From Mya arenaria (Eukaryota > Mollusca > Bivalvia > Myida > Myidae): a stretch of 64,000 nucleotides of DNA. The DNA is taken from NCBI RefSeq assembly GCF_026914265.1, contig NC_069138.1:33830131-33894130 (forward strand), written 5' to 3'. This document shows positions 23,001 through 32,265 of the stretch, one piece after another (within the stretch, counting starts at the first letter, position 1; the number at the start of each line of letters is the position of its first letter). A program made the position numbers and the translations under genes. Under the pieces are notes generated by a model. That model worked only from the letters and a program-made list of their open reading frames with translations. It made no database searches and was not told where the DNA came from.

Positions 23001-26000
23001 AAGAGAGACCTTTGCCAATTTCCATATAAATGGAGTTTTATATATTGAAGCTGTTATTTGTTAATAAGCGTGTTCATACTTTCCATAGCCCAGCATTGAA
23101 CAGACAACATTTGCATCTCTATCCTCGAAGTTGTCGTCACAAATTGTGCCCCACTGACCATTTAGAAAAACCTCAACTCGTCCTTGGTTTGGAGCATTGG
23201 AACCCGCTAAACGAACTAAAATAATGTTGAGATATTTTATTTAAGATTTATACCACTATTTTCATAATGTACTATTGACTATGTTTTGAACTAAACACTC
23301 ATTACAACAATATGTTTTTGTAAAGTGAACATGTTTTATATTCTTTACACTGTGAAATGGTTTACACTTATATGTTCCTTATAAGTTCAACCCTGACTTT
23401 GTGCTAAAACCTAATATGTCTTGTAGTTTGATTTGTTAAAATGTGTTTATATGTCACAAGAAACTATGTAGTTTACGTAAAATAATGTTCTGTTCTGTTC
23501 TATTCTGTGATAATCTCATGGGTGGAAACAAAAATCATCTAATCGGGAACATATTTCAACAGGTATTTTTTGCAGTCTCTCTATTATTGAAACCAAATGT
23601 CGTTTAGGGAATATTTACATGGTTTGCTCAAGCCGCACACTCAAGTGTATATCCAGGCAAAAGTACTTATGTAAATATTTTTATGCCGTTACATCAATAA
23701 ACCTTTTGCGTAGCAGTTGAAGCTGTTGCAAATGTTGGTCTGCTCATCCGTGCCGGCACAATTATGTCCCATCACAGATGGAGCTGGATTATTGCAATAA
23801 CGATGACGACGTTGGACTCCTCCACCACAGGAAGCGCTGCATGTTGACCAACTTCTCCATGTTGACCATGCTCCGTCTGCAATAAGAACGTCTCTAGTGT
23901 CATTAGCTACTAATAATGTCAAGTGATAAGTAGTGAGGTTATATACGGTTTGAAAATTGTTACTGAAACAAATACCTCTTTGTTGTTGTTTTTTTCTGTT
24001 AAATCTAAACTATTGTTGGGATGTTCGATTTTCGACATTACTGCTATAAACATAATTATGAGTCGCCCAGAGATGTTTCGACAACAAAAACATTTAGCGT
24101 TTGTTCCGCATTTCGCGTGCCGAAAATACGGAATATTACACGTATTGTGCGCCTATAAGGCTATATAGATATATTCCGACTTAAATACGTGCACAGCAGT
24201 TTCACTTTAAGTTGCATATCTTAAACACGTTTTTATTGTATTTTTAGTTTTAATACATTGTACTTGAATACAATATATAGATGCTAATTACATGTTCGTG
24301 GAGACAACATGAATTACAATTTTGACTAAAAATGGAATGAAATTGAAAGCATGAAGTGTTAGTTGTAGAGAATGATTGGTGTTCCCGATTAGTCACATAA
24401 TTGTAATAGATTCAAAAGGGTATGGAATCACGTACTCCTAACCAAGCAGGGATTAATATTGCAAACTTTTGTCTGTTCATTGTCGCCATCGCAAAACCGC
24501 CCAAACAACGACGGAGCTGGATGGTTACAGAGCCGCTCTCGGTGCAAAATTCCACCTCCACATGTCACGGGACAAGAGCTCCATGTTCCCCAATTCGACC
24601 AGTGTCCATCTAGTAACGGTAAATGATCCATATTAAAATAAAAAACGATTTGCCTTAATAGAACGTGATGTTTAGAAATGCTTCTGCCTCCTTAAAAATA
24701 CATTCAGAGTGTTTGAATATAGCAACCTACCAGTGCATGACATGAGAACGCAGATCTTGTCATCTCTTGACTCCCCGAAACAGTGGTTTCCAAATCTTGA
24801 TGGTGTAGGATTAGAGCAGGTCCGGTCCCTGTGTTTTATCCCAACGCCACAAGTGGCTGAACACGTTCCCCACGCACCCCAAGCGCTCCATCCTCCATCA
24901 ACTATAAATGCAATGCACTTTATTTCCTTTAACTAACAAATTTAGTTATATATCAGAGAACAACTTATTGATGATACGAGCATGTTTGTCTTTTTCAAAA
25001 TGAGGAGTCAACTGCACAACCAAAACGACCAATCATTTACTATTGAGGAAAGTTAATATTCCTTAACATATACGCTCACACTTAATTCAAAAACAATTAA
25101 AACATTAGTTCCAAGTAAATTTATACCAGGACAAGGTTTGAAAATGCACAACTGATGTTGAACCGATTCCCCAAGACACGGTCGCCCATCAGGTGACGGG
25201 GATGGATTGGTACAGGTTCGAGTACGTGATTGACTGAAGTTTCCACAGGTTATAGAGCAAGCACTCCAACTTGACCACTCCGCCCAGTTACCGTTTGCTA
25301 ATAAAATAATGACAAATGTTAATGCATTTAAAGAAATGTTATGAGTATATGACAATTCATTGTAATGTTAATAAGCAGCTGTTTTCTCATTGAACTTTAC
25401 GAATTAATTATCATTTTATTATTTGATTTAACTAATAAACATTTGAATACGAGAGTTATTACGTTACCCTCAAAGGCGTGAATTAGGTCGAAACACAAAT
25501 ACATATAAAACAAATATAATTGTTCAAAGTAACACTTGCTATAATTGCAGAGTCTGCAGAATCGTGGGCACACTTGAGCAGCGTGCTCCGCGCTTGTGGA
25601 GCACATGTTGAATAGCGAGTTCATTCTTGCACAGTCAACAGTTGGATCATCGATACAGTCCGAAGCTAGATATCGTCAAGATTTGCATTGCATTACATTA
25701 TGATATAACATATTTCCAGTTATCATTTCCACTATTATTTAGTTTGTTTATATAAATTTCTAGCACTATACTATGTGTACAAGGTTTTATAAGTGTTTTT
25801 ATAACGAATACATCTAGCTCGCTTTTATGTTTTAATGTGTGGCAATGTTCTATGATATAAGTATGTCATAAATAAGAAGAGCTAATTCCGTTTCTTTAAC
25901 AAAAAAAGAAATCTTACTAGTGTGAACTGCGGATAAAAGGTCCGTTGCGCAAATGTTATGTTAAAGGATCTACTGAGAGCTCAATCAATACACATGTGGG

Positions 26001-29000
26001 TTTTTTGGTGAGTTTCAGTGCGTGTTTTTTTTAAATATTTGGATTGTATGCCTCTTGTGTGTAGGTTGTAAATGTGCATAACATACGATGTCGATGGCTG
26101 CAGAGGCCACTATTGCATCTGTCAGTTGAGCAACATTCATGGCAAGACTCTGAAGTCCTAGTGTTTACAGAGCGACCTACAATACCGGCTGAACCATGGT
26201 TCAAACTTGAAGTATCCGAACACATCTGTGAATATATAGTTCGTAGAGACCGTTTATTACAATCGTCTATAATAATTACTATAATCTTGCAATTCGTTGA
26301 TGTGCGGATGTGGGAGTATTACAATTTATATTAAGTTACATTTGAAAATAGCTTTGCATTGCTTAGATCGGTGCTAGGAGTCGTTGGCATTGTTTTACGT
26401 ACAGAGTTCTTAAGAATGATATAGCAAACCTAAATTCTTAACTTTTTTAACATATTGGTCCTCACTACTAAGCATGACAATGTCGTAAAATTGTTGAACC
26501 ATAAAGAAGTTATTTAATTTTGAAGTTGTTTAGCTCATATATAGTGGCCAATATATGGAGTGAGTAACAAACAAAGAAATTAAGGCATGAAGCTATCTAT
26601 GGAGAGTACACTGATATAAATGGAGCTTTTTCCAATGATGAATAAATAACATCTGATAACGCAAGCTATATAGAAGCTTGTATAATAAACATTAAAGATG
26701 GTCGTTGTGATGGACTATAAGAAATTTGACTGTTTGTAATTTGTTGCTTTGAATGAGATTGCTTAAGGACATTATGTATATATGGGCTGAAGTACCGCTC
26801 ATGAAGTTCATGCTAAGGATTCAAGTTTGGTCGTAGTTACTTTATCGATGTCCCAAAAACGTCCTCTAGTATAATATTAGAAATGGCATCATGATAATAG
26901 AAATAGGTCAGTGCCTTAAACATGTACCAACTACAAACTACACTGATGGTTTTGAGTTTTAAGAATGATAAGAGAAAAGCGTTATGTACAAAGGGCATAT
27001 ATCGCTGGCACACAACAAATTGATTTCGTGTATCTATTTTAAGTTTGCATAACATTAACCGTATAACATTTTTGTTGAAGGGCCCTCGAACCATTACTCT
27101 CATTATCAATAAATAATCTTACTCGACTTTTTTCATTACACTGAAAATTACACGCAATTCATTTTGATCCACTGCTGCTTTTTAAGTTGTCTGTATTTTT
27201 TGAATCGAAATAAGAATAAGTGTGAAACGTTTAAATCGTAAACTTATCGTAAAACTTTGTTTTTAAAAGGCGGTTACGCAATTTTGGTATAGTTCGCGTA
27301 AAATAACACTGGCGATTAAAAGATGCCTGCATTTGTTTCGCATTTATGTTGTAGTCATTGGTAGAAAAAAGTGGACCATGAACGGAACATTTAACATAAA
27401 TATTGTTTGCGTTTTTAGTTTAGTGGAAGCTATTTGATTATAAATCGTATGCGGTGTTCCAAATGTACGATCAATTGTAGAATATCCAGTCAAAATTCCG
27501 TGAATTATTTAGACGGACTTACGGTTTCTGCCTGGCATCCCATTTCAATGTCAAGTCCATTAAGTCCAGATGTTTGCCGTTGATAGCACGTCTATGAGAA
27601 AAAAAACTCGAACATTAAAGATATGAAGTGAGGAAATGTTGCATATAACTCTCTAACTATACATATTCAGCTTAATCAAATATATTCTAATTTAATTTTA
27701 TTAAACGCCACTTTTTGTTTTTGCGCAGAATTCGCTCACCAATGGCTTAGGAATTGCCCATTTTACTTTTGTTGAACAAAATATGACGTACAAAGAGCTT
27801 GAAGCATACGGTGCTTTAATGTCACTCTTCGGCTACTGCTGCACGTGGATTGGACATACTTAATGACCTTAAATTTCACAATTATTAAACTCCGAAAACA
27901 ATCTTAAATCCCTATGTCTTAACTACTTTATTGTATCAATACAAAGCACAAAAACTCGACAGAAAACATATATACATTTATACATATATATATATGCCCT
28001 GGTCATTTTGCAAATTTATAAGAGAAGCGTTTACATAGAACAGGGGCATTCAAGATCGGGCAAATGCCTCCAAAACGAAATGCACCATAGCCTGTGACCT
28101 CAAATATGACCAAATGTTTATCGTACTCAATTATCATCATTACTAGGTCACCATTATAGTGCAATGTCGTCTTGATGTCGTCTTGATGATAAGAAGCATT
28201 AAATAACAACCTTTTACTTATTTGTTACTTGCACTGCAAAAGGTAATATAATAAAGCATCGTTCACATTTTTTATTAACATGAATAATTTACCTCATCTT
28301 GTGCGCAAGTTATAACCGTCTGGCACAATGTCACATTTGTCGCTCCATGACAATTAAAGCACTCCCTTCCATCTGCTACAATAAAGATAATAATTTATTT
28401 TATCAAGTACATTTAGGTGTGTATGTCCCTTATTTACCACAGTTTGATAGATAAGACCTGCTGTGAGTTCAGTTCAGTCCAACTAAATAGGTTTGCGGCT
28501 AACGTTTGCGATTTGGTTCCCGTTCCCCGATTGCAATGTATGCGCTAAGGTGCCACGTCGATGCAAAACAACGTGAGCGAATTTTAGCTTTAACTGAACC
28601 CAGGGCAGTGCATAATTTCACATCTAATATCCAAAAACATATGCTTAAAATTTGTTCTAAACGACTTTTGCGTTTAAGATTGGGTTAATTGAAATTCATT
28701 CAATAACACCATTCTAACGTTTTATTCGTGCATTTATTGAAAAATAGCAGGACTCTTGGTATTTGCCATTGTCAAGAGTTTAGCGCACGAGCTCATATTT
28801 ACTACATAAATTTTGGACTTAGTTTATATTGAAATGGAAATATAATGTACCTGAACCGATGAATACCGAGCAAACAACGAGTAGCCACCATCCATCTATA
28901 ACAAATGATGACAAATATCCAGTTTTGACTAAACAAACTTGAATGTGCCATTATTAAAGCACTACAGCGGTGATATGCACTGATGTCAAATCAACCCTGA

Positions 29001-30480
29001 TAAACATATTCATAACTGTAAACAAATGCCCTTAGACTAAGATTCAATATATTTTATTGTTAAAGCGGCAATTCTGAATTGATATTACTAGCAGATTGAA
29101 TTAGGCCTAGTGAAAATTTCTCATTACATTACCCAAATCTTTAACCTTCGACAGTAATGATAACGTTGTTCTAGTGTATTTTCATTTTAATCAAAACAAT
29201 AAAATATAAACATTCAAATGATATTAACATTCGTTTCAATGTTGACAAATTACGCCATGATTATAAATGTTACAAAAACTCATCTGGTAGTGGCGTCAAC
29301 AATGGTGTATTTGATATAGTCACCGACTGTAGTACTAGAATACTCGGGTATGAATCCTGCCTCGAATTGTTCATATCGAATTATTTATTTCGATTTTTGT
29401 ATTTCCTTTCGTTACATTCATATTTGGATTTCATTTCATAACTTAATTTTTACTACGATAGCTGATTGCATCAAACCTGTAGCTAATTGGACTTTAAAGC
29501 TGCACTCTCACAGATTGAACGTGTTGACCACTTTTTTTTTCTTGGAACGAGCCCATTTATGCGGAAATGCATGTACACCAGTTATATTATACTGCTGACA
29601 AAAAAGTAGATCGCAGATTTTTATATTTAGGTTCAAAAATTGATGTTTTATGCATTTTCCTAATACCGTTAGTAACGCTTTAAGCCTTAATACATTAATT
29701 TTCGAACGGATATATGTAAATCTGAGATTATATTTTTTTGTCAGCGGTCTTTTAGCACTGGTTTGCAGATATTTACGCAAATATTTGCTCATTCAAAGAC
29801 AAAAAAATAAAAAAAAAATAAAGTTGTAAAAACGGTAAGTCTGTGGGAGTGCAGCTTTAAGGGCAATATACAATAATGGAAGTTATTTTTGATAGCATAA
29901 CCGGTATAACACATTTTTTTCTTTGCAATATGATTATGAAGGAAATGATTGTCAAGCAAATGTACGCTAATTTTATTCTGAGCATTTCTCACTTTCTTTA
30001 AGCTATTAATGCGCGAAACAATTGAGCTACCGGAAGACACAAACATGGCGCCCGCAACATAGGAAAAAGCTCTACCACAACTTGAACAAAGCTGGCTAGA
30101 TTGACTATGCTCATTTAAAGTATCATTATGTCTTTACTATTTTTTGAAATGAAATATTTTTTCGTCGCAAGATATTTAAACTTTGTACTTTCACTTCGAA
30201 AAAGCCAAGAAAACAGCTACTGATAACTAGCCTTTAGTTAACATGTGATCGGTTGTTTCCATGTCCATTGTCCATGTTTAGCACTATTAAACACAAGGAA
30301 TACAACACTTATGTCCGAACAGCTTCTTAAGGCACGGAGAAAAATAATTCAAATTTGTCAAATTTGTTTCCATCTTTATTAAAATCATTCGCTTTTACCT
30401 TTGGGTGCCGATAACAATGCTATGAAAATTATTTCACAAAATTCATAACATGTTTCACTAAATATTGTAAAAAAAATCAT
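16863..30480 (-). CDS. Secreted LU-ShKT-TSP1x4-SRCRx2 protein (left paralogue)
   Basis: Exons, 5' to 3' on the - strand: 30480-30399 (uncertain), 28895-28851, 28372-28293, 27591-27523, 26225-26087, 25665-25540, 25297-25127, 24901-24731, 24609-24436, 23876-23703, 23215-23080, 22758-22580, 19725-19575, 17046-16863. Sum 1881 nt, in phase, 626 residues plus stop. Domains: leader 1-42, LU (three-finger, Ly6/uPAR-like) about 43-138, ShKT 139-180, four TSP1 181-410, two six-cysteine SRCR 411-626. No transmembrane segment follows the leader, so it is probably secreted. TSP1 and SRCR modules usually bind glycans or proteins, so a role in adhesion or recognition is plausible but unproven. The first exon is the weak point; everything from 28372 on is firm. 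Confidence 0.82.
17047..19574 (-). other. Intron between the two SRCR 2 exons (left gene)
   Basis: 2.5 kb without other coding signal. Contains the fold-back element at 17675-18125. Part near 19250-19400 aligns in inverse with the right intron (44690-44850). Confidence 0.8.
17675..18125. mobile_element. Fold-back element, about 450 bp
   Basis: Long imperfect inverted repeat. The outer arm GTGTGTATACC...TGCGTCATAAATGCTCC with GGAAGGCAATATTTTG pairs with the reverse complement near 18030-18125. The inner arm GTTTGATAGAGTTAAGA pairs with TTTAATCTCTTTATCAAAC. Absent from the right arm, so it was inserted after the duplication or lost there. Confidence 0.75.
19575..19725 (-). CDS. Left exon 13: first half of SRCR 2
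   Basis: 151 nt, phase 1 in and 2 out, same length as 44395-44545. Acceptor CCAATACAG, donor AAAAG|GTACGG. Encodes [20 protein letters not shown], then [20 protein letters not shown], the typical SRCR start with two cysteines. Confidence 0.92.
19726..22579 (-). other. Intron between SRCR 1 and SRCR 2 (left gene)
   Basis: 2.85 kb, AT-rich, no gene seen inside. The part nearest 22400-22520 aligns in inverse with 43960-44070. The right intron is only 491 bp, so this one expanded or the other shrank. Confidence 0.75.
22580..22758 (-). CDS. Left exon 12: second half of SRCR 1
   Basis: 179 nt, phase 2 in and 1 out, equal to the right exon (43725-43903). Acceptor TTTCAG, donor TTAA|GTAATAT. Encodes [44 protein letters not shown]. 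Carries SRCR cysteines 3-6. Confidence 0.92.
23080..23215 (-). CDS. Left exon 11: first half of SRCR 1
   Basis: 136 nt, phase 1 in and 2 out. Donor GGAAA|GTATGA. Encodes [40 protein letters not shown]. The length equals the right exon exactly. Confidence 0.92.
23703..23876 (-). CDS. Left exon 10: TSP1 repeat 4
   Basis: 174 nt, phase 1-1. Acceptor TTATTGCAG, donor AAAAG|GTTTAT. Encodes [20 protein letters not shown] with R-x-R-x-C spacing and six cysteines, ending CNSFNCYAK. About 48 of 58 residues match right TSP1-4. Confidence 0.93.
24436..24609 (-). CDS. Left exon 9: TSP1 repeat 3
   Basis: 174 nt, phase 1-1. The acceptor is GTTACTAG. The donor A|GTACGT was chosen because it keeps both the phase and the length of the right exon; a nearer GTTAGG would break phase. 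Encodes [20 protein letters not shown] ... CNINPCLVR. About 33 of 58 residues match the right copy. Confidence 0.9.
24731..24901 (-). CDS. Left exon 8: TSP1 repeat 2
   Basis: 171 nt, phase 1-1. Encodes [44 protein letters not shown]. About 33 of 58 residues match the right copy. Confidence 0.92.
25127..25297 (-). CDS. Left exon 7: TSP1 repeat 1
   Basis: 171 nt, phase 1-1, one codon longer than the right exon. Encodes [43 protein letters not shown]. The CGNF replaces the usual CGGG/CGTG after the second cysteine. Confidence 0.92.
25538..25539 (-). promoter_or_regulatory. GC splice donor
   Basis: Sequence TATA|GCAAGT on the - strand where the right paralogue has CTCTC|GTAAGT. The rest of the donor keeps the strong consensus (AAGT) typical of functional GC-AG introns. 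Using the next GT would put the downstream TSP1 exon out of phase. Confidence 0.7.
25540..25665 (-). CDS. Left exon 6: single ShKT domain
   Basis: 126 nt, phase 1-1. Six cysteines in ShKT spacing: [10 protein letters not shown]...-MC-...-VCPRFCRLC. It corresponds to the third ShKT exon of the right gene. The donor aligned with the right GTAAGT reads GCAAGT, a GC-AG intron start. ShKT is a common extracellular module and does not by itself mean a toxin. Confidence 0.85.
26087..26225 (-). CDS. Left exon 5: C-terminal part of the LU domain
   Basis: 139 nt, phase 0 in and 1 out. Acceptor TATTCACAG, donor CATC|GTATGT. Begins [11 protein letters not shown] (the Met is internal) and ends [16 protein letters not shown], the CxxCCxxDxCN signature of Ly6/uPAR three-finger domains. 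No counterpart exists in the right gene. Confidence 0.85.
27523..27591 (-). CDS. Left exon 4: middle of the LU domain
   Basis: 69 nt, phase 0-0. Acceptor TTTCTCATAG, donor ACC|GTAAGT. Encodes [12 protein letters not shown] then [11 protein letters not shown], matching the central strand with a GC turn of LU domains. Confidence 0.82.
28293..28372 (-). CDS. Left exon 3: N-terminal part of the LU domain
   Basis: 80 nt, phase 1 in and 0 out. Donor GATGAG|GTAAAT. Encodes [18 protein letters not shown], then TVITCAQDE, with the opening CxxC of an LU domain. The acceptor is a tandem TAGCAG; use of the upstream AG adds one Ala in frame. Confidence 0.85.
28851..28895 (-). CDS. Left exon 2: leader core
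   Basis: 45 nt, phase 1-1, between TTATAG and GGTTCAG|GTACAT. Encodes [15 protein letters not shown], a good signal-peptide core just before the LU domain. It has no in-frame ATG, so the start codon lies in an upstream exon. Confidence 0.6.
29494..29860. mobile_element. MITE, about 365 bp, copy A
   Basis: Terminal inverted repeats TTTAAAGCTGCACTCTCACA at the left end and ACTGTGGGAGTGCAGCTTTAA-like sequence at the right end. The interior matches copy B (57913-58250) in opposite orientation, e.g. GATCGCAGATTTTTATATTTA against its complement. It lies in an intron of the left gene. Confidence 0.85.
30399..30480 (-). CDS. Left exon 1 (tentative): start codon
   Basis: 82 nt ending CCCAAAG|GTAAAA in phase 1, which fits exon 2. 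Its end aligns with right exon 1 (..CAAAG|GTAAGA). The ATG equivalent to the right start (near 30445) runs into a stop after five codons, so an ATG 35 bp upstream ([15 protein letters not shown]...) is proposed. The ATG lies 315 bp from the TATA-like box, against 302 bp on the right. Confidence 0.4.
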
Positions 30481-30785
30481 GATTAGCTTAAGTATTTTTT
30501 AGACTAAATTATATACTTTTCGGGTACAAATACATTGAATTAAAATAACCGTCGTCAAATTATGTCGAAACTAAGTAATAAATTGGCGAAGCTATTCCTC
30601 TTAGTATACTTAAAAGAACAGAAAGTTGTCTCCTACCACCAAACATTTTCATTTCAAAATGACATTGATGCGATCTTTTGTCTTATCATATAGTCACACG
30701 AGTGCGTTTCATGGAATTAAGGAGAAACAATCAGATAAGAATTTTTCAAACGTCGCACAAAGTCGTGTCTTTGCCACAGCTATCT

Positions 30786-30795
30786 TAAATATATA
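30786..30795 (-). promoter_or_regulatory. TATA-like box, left paralogue
   Basis: TATATATTTA on the - strand, within ~170 bp of upstream DNA that aligns with the right gene's upstream DNA (CCTTA.TATATATTTA.GATA). Conserved position relative to the start codon in both arms. Confidence 0.45.
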
Positions 30796-31050
30796 GTAAG
30801 GGGAATCAGTTCTTAAACGAAATGCTCTTTCAAACGCAGACTATTAATGTCACGTGTTATAGATTCACATCATTTTTTTCATTTATTAATACTTTGTTAT
30901 GTTAATCTCATTTGACTTAAATGATCAAAACAAAAACAAATGCATTATTTGTCACAGATAAACACACGCCGCTTTTTTAACTTGGACATTTGTGGCCATG
31001 TAGTTATTGATTGCTATTTTTTATGTGTATATAAATTTTATACACTTTTT

Positions 31051-32265
31051 GTTTTAATAATTAAAGTCAAACTAGTCAAACATTATAATACATTAAAATG
31101 ATTTTTTTTGCATAAACCTATAGTGTGCCCTTTATATGAGATAGTTTACAATATTTTAGTGTTGATAAAATGTTCAAATGGCATCGGAAACTACAATGCT
31201 ACCCAAGACATTTAAATATTTACGCAACATACGTTGAATATTGTTTTATTTGTCACGAAACCGATATATTACACTTCATTGCATGGGTTTCTATAAAATG
31301 TAACAGCTAAAGCCCAAAATGCCAAAGTACATAGAATTACACATGCAGGGCCGCAAAAGTGATATCGCGGGTAACAAACTGGTTGTCACGGTCCGAAATC
31401 CCGTATCACAAATTACAGCACGTGAAAACAACAAACGCTTAAAAGGTTATCACACATTTAAAAAGATAGCGACGAGCGTATAAAATAAACATCTTAAAAT
31501 ATATTGTTTATGTCATTCAAAGCGTTAGTAATGGAGATGAATGCTTACTGTAATTTAATCAGTAAAACATGAAAGTGATCCATAACCACGATTGAAAGCA
31601 CGGTGTTGTTTTATCACAGTCACGTTGCTATGAGTTGCTATGAGTTGCCATGATAACCATATACAATTACATTATATAATATATGTGATATAGTACATGT
31701 TTGAGCCGTTCAATATTTATACATGCAATTTAATGTGGTTGTTATTTATGCAATTCAACACATTTGATAATACTTAATATAGTTATGCATAACTTATATT
31801 AGATATTGTATTAAGAACACTAGTTTACATGCAGACAATAAGTACACACAAATAAGGCGCTATAGTTTAAGCATAACAAGATTTTACAAGATTCAAACAT
31901 ATTTATTAAGTAACGTAAATATATTGTTTCTTGTTACATGATTTAATTGTTACAAGTTTAAATTACATTATTTATCAAGTGACATAAACATTTCTAATCA
32001 ATTAATTGCATATGAAGTATATAAGTGAAAGAGAAAATTAATAAACATATGCATTCATAAATAGCAAAATCAAAAGAGGTTGGACTGCTACGTTATTCAT
32101 CCAACAAAGAACAATTTAAATCCATTATTATTATTGCACTACATTGTTAACCATTTTAGAACGTATAACAAATGCTTCATGAATACATTTACACAACCGT
32201 AGGAGAACATTAGTATAAACTGTTTGTAAATGTTCAATGAAATTGTATTTGTTATACATTTTCAG
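31051..32265. other. Spacer of the inverted duplication, unique part
   Basis: AT-rich, no open frame of note and no match to the right side. It lies between the left arm's upstream DNA and the minisatellite. Confidence 0.5.

Larger units (their letters stand above)
14740..31050 (-). repeat. Left arm of a large inverted duplication
   Basis: Reverse complement matches the right arm (35300-47810) in order: satellite, 3' UTR, SRCR exons, TSP1 exons, one ShKT exon, and upstream DNA. Intron matches also occur, for example around 22400-22520 against 43960-44070 and 19250-19400 against 44690-44850. Boundaries are by eye, about 100 bp uncertain at each end. Confidence 0.88.

Noticed and set aside
26031-26225. 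Complete small Ly6-like protein starting at the Met of this frame
   Set aside because: The Met follows a splice acceptor directly; phase and cysteine pattern show it is the last part of a multi-exon LU domain.
28003-28209. 68-codon frame in a left-gene intron
   Set aside because: No domain, no splice phase that fits the neighbouring LU exons.
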